From: Pantanalinema sp. GBBB05 | Lineage (GTDB): Bacteria > Cyanobacteriota > Cyanobacteriia > Leptolyngbyales > Leptolyngbyaceae | Direction: 5' to 3' | Length of the DNA: 64,000 nucleotides | Assembly: GCA_016743235.1 (NCBI GenBank) | Contig: VRZD01000022.1 | Span: 46,785 to 110,784 of the forward strand | Shown here: positions 17,996 through 27,108 of the stretch, one piece after another | How positions within the stretch are numbered: position 1 is the first letter of the stretch | Layout: each line of letters starts with the position of its first letter | The notes under the pieces: model-generated | Told to the model about the DNA's origin: nothing | What the model saw: only the letters and a program-made list of their open reading frames with translations | Database searches by the model: none | Made by a program: the position numbers and the translations under genes

Positions 17996-18844
17996 TTGCA
18001 GGAATTATTGGCGATCGCCCGATCAGTGGCTTGGGGAGCCGCAGATATTCTGCGATCGATGGCAGCAGCAACGGTGAACCCTCACAATACAGAAACGGAT
18101 CCAGTTACCGCCGCAGACACGGCAGCAGATGAGTATATCCTGACGGCATTGCAGGGGCGGTTAGGTACTGAGCAGTTTGCTTATTTGACTGAAGAAAGTT
18201 ATAAGCAGCAGGATTCCGGCGATCGCTTGCAGTGTCCTTGGGTCTGGATCATCGACCCGCTAGATGGCACCAAAGACTATATTCAGGGTACGGGAGAATA
18301 CGCGGTTCATATTGCGTTAGTCCATCACCATCGTCCGGTGGTAGCCGTAGTTGCCTGTCCCGGCGTTGATACCCTTTACTCTGCCGCTCTGGGGCAAGGC
18401 ACTCAAATTGAATATCGGGATGGCACAACCACCCCTGCCCAAGTTTCTACGGTGGATCGGCTAGAAGACCTCGTGATTGTTACCAGCCGCAGTCATCGGA
18501 ACGATCGCTTTAATCAACTGATGCAGCGGTTTCCCTGCCAGAACCAGCGATTTCTAGGTAGCCTGGGGGGAAAACTGGCAGCGATCGCCGATCGGCGGGC
18601 TGATGCCTACATTGCCCTATCAGGTAAATCTGCGCCCAAAGATTGGGACTTAGCCGCCCCAGATCTAATTCTGAGTGAAGCGGGTGGACTACTGACCCAT
18701 TTCGACGGTACACCGCTGTTATATAACCAGGCAGATGTCGTGCAGTGGGGCGGTTTAATTGCCAGCAATGGGCGCTGTCATACAGAACTCTGTGCTGAAG
18801 CAATCCGAATTCTGGCAGACATTGATGCGGCTACTTCGACCTAG
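17972..18844 (+). CDS. 3'(2'),5'-bisphosphate nucleotidase / inositol monophosphatase family (CysQ-like)
   Basis: A Mg-dependent phosphatase of about 290 residues, likely acting on 3'-phosphoadenosine 5'-phosphate or a related phosphate ester. The family metal site is visible: TEES near residue 70, DPLDGTKDY near 92-100 and the C-terminal WDLAAPDLIL. The ATG at 17972 has GGAGGAG eight bases upstream. A GTG at 17942 and an ATG at 17981 are possible but less well placed. The choice between CysQ and inositol phosphatase cannot be settled from sequence. It sits directly after the PfkB kinase. Confidence 0.9.
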   Translation: MGEMTEQELQELLAIARSVAWGAADILRSMAAATVNPHNTETDPVTAADTAADEYILTALQGRLGTEQFAYLTEESYKQQDSGDRLQCPWVWIIDPLDGTKDYIQGTGEYAVHIALVHHHRPVVAVVACPGVDTLYSAALGQGTQIEYRDGTTTPAQVSTVDRLEDLVIVTSRSHRNDRFNQLMQRFPCQNQRFLGSLGGKLAAIADRRADAYIALSGKSAPKDWDLAAPDLILSEAGGLLTHFDGTPLLYNQADVVQWGGLIASNGRCHTELCAEAIRILADIDAATST

Positions 18845-18852
18845 ATTTCAGC

Positions 18853-19464
18853 TCAGGCTTTTTCTGCCCACGCCAGAACCAATAGGGCATTGACGATCGC
18901 GGCTGTGGCGGGAGAGCCACCTTTACGACCATCAATCCGAATTTGGGGTACAGACGTTTGGGCTAACGCTAATTTCGATTCCACTACGGCAATAAAGCCA
19001 ACTGGCGCCCCGATGACTAAGGCGGGCTGTCGAGTCGCCGGTAAGCGGTCACAGAGAGCCAGGAGAGCAGTTGGGGCATTGCCGATCGCATAAATCGCCT
19101 CCGGAAACTGGTCAAAACACCGAAGCATTCCGGTTTCGGTTCGAGTTTTACCCGGATCGGCTTGTTCTACCTGTTCTACCGCACTAATCACTGGATTATC
19201 AAAGGTTTGCGCCACCACAGTGGTAATCCCCTGTTTGACCATGCTGACATCGGTGACAATCGGTATTTTTTGCTGTAAAGCGGCGATCGCCCCGTCAATC
19301 GCCCCCGGACTAAAGTGGAGCAGCTCTTTGAACTCAAAATCGGCCGTACTGTGGATTACTCGCCGGACGATCGCATATTCGCGGGGACTAAACGAGTGAT
19401 CACCGATCTCCCGGTCAATCACCGCGAAACTCTGCTGCATGATGGGATGCATGGACAGGACCAT
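18853..19464 (-). CDS. cobH: Precorrin-8X methylmutase
   Basis: Converts precorrin-8X to hydrogenobyrinate (or the cobalt form) in cobalamin synthesis by moving a methyl group from C11 to C12. Its 203-residue length is typical. The catalytic His lies in VRRVIHSTADFEF near residue 34-40, and the family blocks ITDVSMVKQG-like (IVTDVSMVKQG), IGNAPTALL, IGAPVGFIAVVESK and GRKGGSPATAAIVNALL are clear. Its ATG overlaps the stop of the upstream 2H phosphoesterase gene as TAATG. No other cobalamin genes are close. Confidence 0.95.
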   Translation of the reverse strand: MVLSMHPIMQQSFAVIDREIGDHSFSPREYAIVRRVIHSTADFEFKELLHFSPGAIDGAIAALQQKIPIVTDVSMVKQGITTVVAQTFDNPVISAVEQVEQADPGKTRTETGMLRCFDQFPEAIYAIGNAPTALLALCDRLPATRQPALVIGAPVGFIAVVESKLALAQTSVPQIRIDGRKGGSPATAAIVNALLVLAWAEKA

Positions 19465-20246
19465 TAAAATTCAAACACGGCCCAATCAGGTTCGCGGTAG
19501 TAACGCGTCATATCATCAAACTTGCGCAGTTCTGCCCGTCGCACCCAAAAGTCCTGTGGTTCTTTTTCTAGCCACTGCTGATTCAAGTCAGTAAAGGTCT
19601 GACTAAACGATTGCCGGGCATCCGCCGGCGGAATTTCGCCAAAGTACCCCAAAGTGACATGGGGGGTGAAATAGTACTGTTGCTCAATCCCCAGTCCCAT
19701 CAACTCGTGGTTTTGGTACAGTGCCCGCCGAACTTTGAGAATGCGATCGTAGGAGTCTTCATCGGTGGGAGCCAGACAAACGCCGATCGCGCGAGTCATC
19801 AGCAACAGACCAAGGACCTGAAACCGAATCGGCTGCCCTCTCCGCAGGGCATGACATTCCTGGAAACTGTTGGCAATCGTCGATCGCAATTTGCTTTCAT
19901 AGTCCGGGCTTTGGTTCGCGTCCCGAAAAGCATCATTCCAGATCAAATCTGCCAATGTGACATGGAAGCTGTCAGCAGGCACAGGAATAAACGACTGTCT
20001 TCCCAGCTTTTGCAACAATTGTTGCTGTAAATCCGCCAGACTCTTGTAGAGTTCCAGGTTGTCCGTTTCGTCGCTCCCCGGTGGCGTCACGATCGAATAT
20101 CCCGGAAACGGCACCGCATCATAATGGTGCTCGGCTTGCCGCCGGAATTTAGGTGACTCCTGAATATGTTGCACCTGGGATTGATAGGTTTCGGGCAAAA
20201 TCATACGGATTGCCCGGTTCAGGTAAGTTTGGTAGTTCTCGTCCAA
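19464..20246 (-). CDS. DUF1868 family protein, 2H phosphoesterase fold
   Basis: A 260-residue cytoplasmic protein. It contains the two HxT motifs that define the 2H phosphoesterase / RNA-ligase-like fold, in DSFHVTLADL near residue 93 and PHVTLGYFG near 196, so cleavage of a cyclic or 2',5' phosphodiester is plausible. The substrate is unknown. The stop codon overlaps the cobH start by one base, so the two are translationally coupled. No obvious functional link to cobalamin is known to me. Confidence 0.8.
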   Translation of the reverse strand: MDENYQTYLNRAIRMILPETYQSQVQHIQESPKFRRQAEHHYDAVPFPGYSIVTPPGSDETDNLELYKSLADLQQQLLQKLGRQSFIPVPADSFHVTLADLIWNDAFRDANQSPDYESKLRSTIANSFQECHALRRGQPIRFQVLGLLLMTRAIGVCLAPTDEDSYDRILKVRRALYQNHELMGLGIEQQYYFTPHVTLGYFGEIPPADARQSFSQTFTDLNQQWLEKEPQDFWVRRAELRKFDDMTRYYREPDWAVFEF

Positions 20247-20499
20247 TCTTCAAAGCCTCGTGAGGTAGCTGAATGAGTCCTACAAGAAATTTCTTGCTTC
20301 AGTCCTCTAAGATGGGCGATCGCAAGAAGTTGCAGGTAATCGTTTGTCAGACAAATCTAGTGTAGTCATGAAAGTCTGACATTGGCTCATTAGGACGCGC
20401 TAAGACCATTGGTCACAATGTGATCCCAGTTCGCCTTTCTCCAGTCTGCCAGGATTAGTAGGACAATACAATTACCCAACTCGGAAAGCCGTGTCCTAC

Positions 20500-21480
20500 A
20501 TGCCAATTTATTTTTATTGGGGAGAGGATGACTTTGCGATCGCCCAGGCTGTTGCGGCACTGCGCCAACAGGTACTGGATCCGACCTGGAGCGATTTTAA
20601 TTACACCAAATTCACCTCTGACTTACCAGATGCCGTGATTCAAGGCTTAAACCAAGCCATGACCCCACCATTTGGTTCAGGCAGCTGTCTAGTTTGGTTA
20701 GCCGATACCACGATCGGTCAGCGTTGCTCGGATGAGTTACTGAGTGAACTCGATCGGACACTTCCGGCGATCCCGATGGAGAGTGTGCTATTGCTCACAG
20801 CGAAGACAAAACCCGATGGGCGACTGAAATCCACCAAACTCTTCCAAAAACATGCTGAGATTCGGGAATTCTCGCCGATTCCCCCCTGGAAAACGGATTT
20901 GCTAGTCAAGCAAGTGCGCCAGGTGGCTCAAGAGGTCGGTGTCAAGCTGAGTGGCGAAGCCGTAGAACTGCTAGCGGAATCGGTGGGCAGCAACACCCGC
21001 CAACTGTATAGCGAACTAGAAAAATTGCGGTTGTACGCTGGAGACGATCGCCAACCGTTAGATGCGGATACCGTCGCCACTCTAGTTACTACCAGCACTC
21101 AAAGTACGACCAAACTGGCAACTGCGATTCGGCAGGGGCAAACCGCGATCGCCTTGGAACTTGTTGCTGATCTATTACGTCAAAATGAACCAGCCTTACG
21201 CATGATCGCTAGCCTGGTCGGGCAATTCCGCACCTGGTTATGGGTCAAGTTAATGCTGGAGTCTGGAGAACGGAACGACCAAGTGATTGCCCAAGCTGCA
21301 GAACTAAACAATCCGAAACGTCTGTATTTCCTCCGGCAGGAAGTTCAACCCTTAGCCCTACGTGCCTTGTTGCAAACCTTACCGATTTTGCTGGAACTGG
21401 AAGCTAATTTGAAACGAGGGGCAGATGAACTTGCCACCTTGCAAACAAAGATTGTAGAACTATGTGAACTGTATCACTGA
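20500..21480 (+). CDS. holA: DNA polymerase III subunit delta
   Basis: The clamp-loader wrench subunit that opens the beta clamp (dnaN, encoded 2 kb away on the other strand). The protein is 326 residues. It starts MPIYFYWGEDDFAI, and the N-terminal lid and linker contain LLLTAKTKPDGRLKSTK and the segment LLAESVGSNTRQLYSELEKL. The C-terminal collar is helical. I chose the ATG at 20500 because the family begins right at this strand; a GTG at 20491 is also in frame. Confidence 0.93.
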   Translation: MPIYFYWGEDDFAIAQAVAALRQQVLDPTWSDFNYTKFTSDLPDAVIQGLNQAMTPPFGSGSCLVWLADTTIGQRCSDELLSELDRTLPAIPMESVLLLTAKTKPDGRLKSTKLFQKHAEIREFSPIPPWKTDLLVKQVRQVAQEVGVKLSGEAVELLAESVGSNTRQLYSELEKLRLYAGDDRQPLDADTVATLVTTSTQSTTKLATAIRQGQTAIALELVADLLRQNEPALRMIASLVGQFRTWLWVKLMLESGERNDQVIAQAAELNNPKRLYFLRQEVQPLALRALLQTLPILLELEANLKRGADELATLQTKIVELCELYH

Positions 21481-21575
21481 TGAAATTCCCTCTTTCGCTG
21501 GAACTTATCGCCAATAAAATAATTCAGAATCTATAGAAACCGTTATTGTGCTAGTTTTCTTGGTGTCACACAGTC

Positions 21576-22016
21576 ATGATTAACCCGTCCATTAATTCTT
21601 TGCGATCGCGCCTCAGCCCCACGCTCTCTCGCGTTGTGATGGTGGGGATCCTTTCAACCGCAGGCTTGCTAGCCGGACTCACGCCTCATGTGAGCTTCCA
21701 CGGCAGTGCTCTGTTATCCGAAACGGCAGCCTATGCCCAACAACCGCCCGGCGATTTAGGCAAGTACACCAAAGTAGCTCGCCAGATTGAACGGCAACGG
21801 ATGCAGTACTATTCCGAAGCCAAACAAATTCTGAATGGCAATGTGCCGGATAATGTTTGCCAGCAAAAAAATCTTCCCGGTGGAGTACGGGAGATTTGCG
21901 ATCGCTTCGATCGGAAAGTCCGCGATATTCTGGCAGAACACAAAATGCCAGTATCCGAATTCAACCAATTAACGAAGTTCTGCTCTGCCAAACCCAAGCC
22001 TGATGGTTGCCCATAA
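21576..22016 (+). CDS. Secreted DUF4168 family protein
   Basis: A 146-residue protein with an N-terminal hydrophobic segment (about 18-36) and a likely signal-peptidase site after AYA near residue 53. The signal region is longer than usual. The mature part has the DUF4168 pattern: YTKVARQIERQRMQYYSEAKQIL, then VPDNVC and a C-terminal VSEFNQLTKFC. Four Cys residues in the mature part could form disulfides. It probably acts in the periplasm or is exported; function is unknown. Confidence 0.75.
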   Translation: MINPSINSLRSRLSPTLSRVVMVGILSTAGLLAGLTPHVSFHGSALLSETAAYAQQPPGDLGKYTKVARQIERQRMQYYSEAKQILNGNVPDNVCQQKNLPGGVREICDRFDRKVRDILAEHKMPVSEFNQLTKFCSAKPKPDGCP

Positions 22017-22157
22017 GCTGAACCAAAGGTTTGACTAAATCCAGAATTATCAACATTCAGCGGGGTGAGCGCTCAGTTCCCTCGCTGATGCTATTAGAGC
22101 GAGTGTATTAGGGATCATAGGCAGACGATCTCGCCTTAAAATGCGCCAAATGGGTTC

Positions 22158-22964
22158 TTATAGATAGTTCTTCCAGTTAAAGATAATTCCTGCATCCCAC
22201 AGGGTAGATCGAACGGCTAATATCTTCTCCTCATCAACCTCCCACAACCAAACATTGTCATTGAAAGGTTTAAGACGCCCCCGCTGCTCATCTTCCTGAA
22301 TCCAGTCTTGCAGCACCCTGTTGTTGACTTGAGCGGTAAGATGCGAAGCGGTCAGAAAGTTCCAAGGGTAGACATCTCGGATCACGCCGTCGCGATAAAC
22401 TTGCCTATCCATTCCTAAGAGTCCCCAGTGTCCATGTCGAACGGCTTCTTCATAAGCTTGACCGCTACTCGGTCCGATTCCCTGTCCTATGCCCACAACA
22501 TATAGAGTCGGACCGTCTTGGCGGCTACGTCTATAGCCAATCCCATAAATCGGCTTCAGACAGGCAATCGCCGAGTCAGCCATCCTAGACATTGCCTCAC
22601 TTGGCAACCTTAAAACACTTGAGTTAACAGCGATATAGGCAACGGGTTTGGTATCTGTTAGACAGGCAATATCGATCAAGAAGTCAAATAGAGGATCTTT
22701 GCCATCCGGTAGCAACGTGGCAAGGCTGAAAGAGGTAATTGAGCTGAAGCCCGCTTTCTGAAGTTTAGGGTGAGTGCGTTTGAAGGTTCTATATTTGCCA
22801 CTAAAGCCTGGTCCTTCAACTGCCATCATATCGATCGGGTATCCTAGGGCTTCAAACCAGTTGAGCGCTTGCAGGTAGAAACAGCGGATTGCTTCTGGAC
22901 TGGGGTCAATTCCGTAAAAAGCAATTACAGACACCTCATCACTGAATCCAGTATTAGCAATCAT
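22158..22964 (-). CDS. Hypothetical protein, possibly immunity-like
   Basis: A 268-residue soluble protein that I do not recognise. It begins with a strand-rich segment (EVSVIAFYGIDPSPEAIRCFYLQALNWFEALGYPI) and ends in DAGIIFNWKNYL. Paired aromatic-rich strands and a compact acidic surface recall immunity proteins of polymorphic toxin systems, but no family was assigned. It forms a same-strand pair with the gene at 22995-23615 (30-bp gap). No HIP1 site is seen across the pair, unlike flanking DNA. Confidence 0.6.
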   Translation of the reverse strand: MIANTGFSDEVSVIAFYGIDPSPEAIRCFYLQALNWFEALGYPIDMMAVEGPGFSGKYRTFKRTHPKLQKAGFSSITSFSLATLLPDGKDPLFDFLIDIACLTDTKPVAYIAVNSSVLRLPSEAMSRMADSAIACLKPIYGIGYRRSRQDGPTLYVVGIGQGIGPSSGQAYEEAVRHGHWGLLGMDRQVYRDGVIRDVYPWNFLTASHLTAQVNNRVLQDWIQEDEQRGRLKPFNDNVWLWEVDEEKILAVRSTLWDAGIIFNWKNYL

Positions 22965-22994
22965 TTCAAAGCAATCCTAAGAGTAAGCCCTACG

Positions 22995-23615
22995 TTAGCT
23001 TAAGCGGAACTCTTCTCCAAATTCAGCAGTTTCATACTTTCTCAGTTGATCAAAAATTTCTTTAAAGTATTGGGTTGATTCGTTGGATACTGATCCGCTA
23101 CTTAAGTTTTGTATATAGTGTTCAAAATTTAAGAAAGCTTGATCTAGGGTACATCCAAGCACATCTTGAACAAAGTCATACGAGCCAGCAACAATATAGT
23201 ATTCCCCTTCCAGGGAGAACAAAATCCAGTCAGGCTTAGATTCTGCATCATTCCCAGAAAGCAGAACACTGAGAAACATACCTACAAAATCATAGAATTC
23301 TTCGAGAGCCTCACAAGTTACAGGGACTCTATAAAGACAATCTGGGAGTAGTTGTTTTTCTAGCAACGTTCCATATAGCCTTTGATATCCCCTATTTAAG
23401 ATGGCATCTCTTAATCGAGAGCAAGACTGTGGATCAGTAAAAAGAGAAGGTAAAACTGGTGCTGCAACCCATTCATCTAACTTGAAAAGGGTCACTTCTG
23501 GGGTAACTCTATCCAGACGGGTTTGACAGCGAATTGCCCAACTCAAAATTGTATCAATATTAGCTATGTCTTCGCTTCTTCTAACAGGCTGAATAAATTG
23601 AGTAGGTGAAGCCAT
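22995..23615 (-). CDS. Hypothetical protein paired with the 22158 gene
   Basis: A 206-residue acidic, soluble protein of unknown family. A central stretch PDWILFSLEGEYYIVAGSYDFVQDVLG resembles the strand-helix core seen in SUKH-like or related immunity proteins; this is a loose impression only. The base composition is richer in A+T than its neighbours and HIP1 is absent, suggesting recent acquisition. It lies 34 bp downstream of dnaN on the same strand, so it may be read from the dnaN transcript. Confidence 0.6.
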   Translation of the reverse strand: MASPTQFIQPVRRSEDIANIDTILSWAIRCQTRLDRVTPEVTLFKLDEWVAAPVLPSLFTDPQSCSRLRDAILNRGYQRLYGTLLEKQLLPDCLYRVPVTCEALEEFYDFVGMFLSVLLSGNDAESKPDWILFSLEGEYYIVAGSYDFVQDVLGCTLDQAFLNFEHYIQNLSSGSVSNESTQYFKEIFDQLRKYETAEFGEEFRLS

Positions 23616-23649
23616 AGCCCTTTTTCTATTCAGTGAGATTGGTTTTGAG

Positions 23650-24801
23650 CTAGCTTCTTATTTGGACAGGCATGACCAGATACGTAGCTTTTAAGCCGCC
23701 TAGAGGCGATAAAATTGCGGGGCTGGTTGCTGTATTGAGTTGCATTTGAATCTCTGTGGTCGGCATGACTTTTAAGCCTTCCAACAGGTATTTGACATTG
23801 AAGGCGATGTCCAAATCTTCGCCCGTAATTTGAGCCGCGATCGTTTCCCGCCCACTACCCACATCGGGGGCATCGACTGAGAGGGTCGCTTCCTGTTCTG
23901 CCGTACTGAGGCTGAGTTTGACAATATTGTTTTTTTGATCGGCCAAGACGGCAATCCGTTCCAGAGCAGAGAGAAATTGGCGGCGATCGACCGTGAGCTG
24001 GCGGGCAAACTGGCGCGGAATCAATTGTCGATAGTTAGGATATTGACCTTCTAACAACCGACTAGTCAGGCGTTGGTCTGCCCACTCAAATACCGCTTGA
24101 CTCTGGTCAAATTTGACCGCGACGGAACTGCCCGCTTGCTTTTCCACCATCTTGGCTAATTCCTGTAATGCCTTGGCTGGAATCGTCACATCCAGCGCTT
24201 GGTCAGATTCCACTTTGGAGTCATCATCACTCACCGTTTCCACAACTGCCAACCGATGACCATCCGTTGCCGCAAATTCTAGCCCCGCCGCTGACATGGT
24301 TAAATGCACCCCAGTCAACACCTGTTTGGTTTCGTCATCACTTGCTGCAAACAACGCCCCTTTCAGCCCATCAATCAAGGTTTCCGAAGCTAGATGTAAC
24401 TCATCACCTTCCGCCACCACAGGGAGTTCAGGGAACTCTTCAGCACTCATGCCTCGGACTTGATAGCGACCAAATTTCGAGGTGATGGTCACATTCCAAT
24501 TGGACTCCCCCGCCTCATCAACGTCATCTTCCAGGGTGATGTCCCCATCCGGTAGGCGTGAGACAATGTCGTTCAACAAGCGAGCTGGGAGGGTGAGTTT
24601 GCCACCAACCTCAACTTGTGCCGCAAAACTAGTTTGAATACCCAGGCTCAGATCAAACGCACTGAGGCGAACTTGTTGCGCCGTTTCGTCGGCAATCAGC
24701 AGGACGTTTGCCAAAACGGGTAGCGTAGCGCGGGTGGCAACGGCGCGGCTGACGATCGACAGGTGGGTGCTGAGGCTGTTTTGGGCGCAAACCAGTTTCA
24801 T
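23650..24801 (-). CDS. dnaN: DNA polymerase III beta sliding clamp
   Basis: A 383-residue processivity clamp that forms a dimeric ring on DNA. It starts MKLVCAQNSLSTHLSIVSRAV and ends at the typical YLVMPVQIRS. Recognisable blocks include LPVLANVLL, ATDGHRLAVVE and RLLEGQYPNYRQLIP. It is separated from dnaA by the origin region and lies on the same strand, giving the order dnaA-oriC-dnaN. Confidence 0.97.
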   Translation of the reverse strand: MKLVCAQNSLSTHLSIVSRAVATRATLPVLANVLLIADETAQQVRLSAFDLSLGIQTSFAAQVEVGGKLTLPARLLNDIVSRLPDGDITLEDDVDEAGESNWNVTITSKFGRYQVRGMSAEEFPELPVVAEGDELHLASETLIDGLKGALFAASDDETKQVLTGVHLTMSAAGLEFAATDGHRLAVVETVSDDDSKVESDQALDVTIPAKALQELAKMVEKQAGSSVAVKFDQSQAVFEWADQRLTSRLLEGQYPNYRQLIPRQFARQLTVDRRQFLSALERIAVLADQKNNIVKLSLSTAEQEATLSVDAPDVGSGRETIAAQITGEDLDIAFNVKYLLEGLKVMPTTEIQMQLNTATSPAILSPLGGLKATYLVMPVQIRS

Positions 24802-25415
24802 AAGTGGCGACTTTGAGATCGGTGCTTGAGCATACTAGCACCGATGCCCAAAACGATCTAGCCAAGGCAATTTCAGCGTTTTTTGCTTTGTCTTGATCGA
24901 TCCGGACTTAAGAAAAACTTATTTAAAACAGTAGTAGTAGGGGCTGTGGAAACTGTGGAAAAGATCGTAGGATCGCGTTTATCCAGCGATCATAAGCCGA
25001 TCGAGCCTGTGGAAAACTTGTGGAAAAAGTGGCAGGTTTTTCACAGAGTATTTATACTTAGAAGGCTTTTCCACGATCGCTAGATCGTTATATACAAGAT
25101 TTCCACAGAGTTTTCCACAGAAAAAACAGGGTTTTCCACAGGCAAATTGGCGGTTTACAGTTCTCAAACCCTTGTGTTTAAAAAAATTTGGGATATTTAA
25201 TTTATGATCACTGGATCAGCCTGGGGAAAACCTGGGGAAATCTCATCGTGAGACTAATCGTCTTCCAATTAATAAGCAGGGCTGATCGATAGGATTGAGC
25301 GGCGCCAAATCCCAAGTCTGCTGATCAATAGAATTTCAATGCCCAAACCACGAAACCGGCGATCGCCGTGGAGAAGCGATCCCGGTTGAGCGAATGCAAT
25401 CTGACGCTAAATGGC
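24802..25415. other. oriC: Chromosomal replication origin (oriC) between dnaA and dnaN
   Basis: The gap holds two opposed clusters of DnaA boxes. Reading TGTGGAAAx on the plus strand: 24945-24953, 24954-24962, 25008-25016 and 25019-25027. Reading TTTTCCACA or one-mismatch forms: 25067-25075, 25099-25107, 25111-25119 and 25132-25140. The perfect cyanobacterial consensus TTTTCCACA appears at 25111 and 25132. An A+T-rich run at about 25175-25205 is a candidate unwinding element. Location between dnaA and dnaN supports the call. Confidence 0.92.
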
Positions 25416-26846
25416 TTAGGAGCGAGGCTGGCTTGCCATATTAATGCGTTCGCTGAGCTGGCGTAAGGTCTGTGCCATGGAGGCATCGTTTTCCTTCAGT
25501 TGCCCGATTTTATCGCAGCTATACATCACGGTCGTATGGTCTTTCCCGCCAAACTCCTCGCCGATTTTCGGCAAGCTGAGGGCAGTATGCTGCCGCATCA
25601 GGTACATCCCAATTTGCCGCGCTACACTGACCTCCCGCCGCCGGGAATTGCCCTTCAAATCCTCGATCGACACATCGAAGGTTTCCCCCACAATCTTGAT
25701 CACCGCATCTGGCGATGCTTCGACTTTTTCCACAGGCGGATTCAGCACCGGGGCAATATTTTCCACCGTCATTTGCAGCCCCGAAATCGAGATATAAGCA
25801 ACGGCGCGAATCAGTGCTCCTTCCAACTCCCGAATGTTGGAGGTGTAGCTTGAGGCAATGTACTCGATTACCTCGCGCGGCAATCGCATATTTTCGTACT
25901 CAGCCTTCTTTTGCAAAATCGCCATCCGGGTTTCTAAATCAGGGGGCTGGATGTCGGCAATTAAGCCCATCGAAAATCGCGAACATAACCGTTCTTGCAG
26001 GCGAGGAATTTGGTTGGGCGGACGATCGGAAGCTAGAACCACCTGCTTGCCCGCTTCATGTAAGGTATTAAAGGTGTGGAAAAACTCTTCCTGAGTATAT
26101 TCCTTACCCTCAATAAACTGAATATCGTCCACCAGCAACACGTCCGCTGCCCGGTAATGTTCCCGGAACAGTTGCATGTTGTCTTTGCGAATGGCGGCAA
26201 TCAGGTCATTGGTAAATTGTTCGGTAGAAACGTAGAACACTCGCGAACTAGGGCAAATTTCTAAGCGATAATGCCCGATCGCTTGCATCAGGTGAGTTTT
26301 CCCCAACCCAACGCCTCCACACAGAAACAAGGGATTAAACTCTCGCCCCGGCGACTCGGCTACGGCTAACGAGGCAGCATGAGCCATGCGGTTGTTTGAG
26401 CCAACCACTAAGCGCGAAAACACATACTTGGGATTCAAATCACTCGATCGACTTTTGTCGGCTACAGTTCCTGTTGCTGTTCCAGTCGGGGGGGTGGATG
26501 GCGGGGGAGCCGGTGGCTCGATCGCGATCGGTTCGGTGGGCAGAGGCCAGTAAAACTCGTTCTCATCCATCATGCCATCCGCACCTTGGACAACATTGAT
26601 GTGAATATCTACAGGTCGCCCTAACACTTCTTGGACAACCTCGATGATGGTTTTGATGTAATACTTCTGGATCCACTTCCGCGCAAATGGATTCGGCGTA
26701 CAAAGTACTAGACGCTGCTCATCTAACTCCTCTGCGGTCGCCGTTTTGATCCAAGTTTCAAAGGTAGGACGACTTAGCCGAATTTGTAAATGCTCTAGAA
26801 CTTCAGCCCAGAAACTTTGAAGTGACGTAATTTCTACCCCTGACAT
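25416..26846 (-). CDS. dnaA: Chromosomal replication initiator protein
   Basis: A 476-residue AAA+ initiator that binds DnaA boxes and melts oriC. Domain I (about 1-90) contains LSRPTFETWIKTA. A Pro/Thr-rich linker (about 105-140) follows, then the AAA+ core with Walker A CGGVGLGKTHLMQAIGHY near 177 and Walker B LLVDDIQF near 237. Domain IV has the DNA-binding signature GGKDHTTVMYSC near 440. The start MSGVEITSLQSFW fits the family. It sits directly beside the origin it acts on. Confidence 0.98.
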   Translation of the reverse strand: MSGVEITSLQSFWAEVLEHLQIRLSRPTFETWIKTATAEELDEQRLVLCTPNPFARKWIQKYYIKTIIEVVQEVLGRPVDIHINVVQGADGMMDENEFYWPLPTEPIAIEPPAPPPSTPPTGTATGTVADKSRSSDLNPKYVFSRLVVGSNNRMAHAASLAVAESPGREFNPLFLCGGVGLGKTHLMQAIGHYRLEICPSSRVFYVSTEQFTNDLIAAIRKDNMQLFREHYRAADVLLVDDIQFIEGKEYTQEEFFHTFNTLHEAGKQVVLASDRPPNQIPRLQERLCSRFSMGLIADIQPPDLETRMAILQKKAEYENMRLPREVIEYIASSYTSNIRELEGALIRAVAYISISGLQMTVENIAPVLNPPVEKVEASPDAVIKIVGETFDVSIEDLKGNSRRREVSVARQIGMYLMRQHTALSLPKIGEEFGGKDHTTVMYSCDKIGQLKENDASMAQTLRQLSERINMASQPRS

Positions 26847-26992
26847 CTACCCCTCACCGGAGGACAGTAACAATTGCGCAGTTTAGCTGCCAAGGCAGCA
26901 TATCAGATCGAGCACAAGAAGCGATCTAGAGTTCGCGTTAAGAAATGCACCCTTGCAGGTTTAAACTTGCCTAAATCCAGATTAAAACCACC

Positions 26993-27028
26993 AAACACTA
27001 GATGTAGTGTTTAGCCTAAGAATTTAGG
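26993..27028. repeat. Two adjacent perfect hairpins upstream of dnaA
   Basis: AAACACTA (26993-27000) pairs with TAGTGTTT (27005-27012) around GATG. Right after it, CCTAA (27015-27019) pairs with TTAGG (27024-27028). They lie in the 260-bp gap between the anti-sigma-type gene and dnaA. They may be part of the dnaA regulatory region; no T-run is present. Confidence 0.4.
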
Positions 27029-27108
27029 TTACGCATAGTGTATCAGGTAACAGCAATTTAGGACGGAGAATCGCTTCCCGAGGAAAGCAAAAGGCAGGTA
27101 GTTGCTGC

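Noticed and set aside
25444..26264. Several plus-strand frames opposite dnaA
   Set aside because: They are antisense shadows of a strongly conserved gene with no homology of their own.
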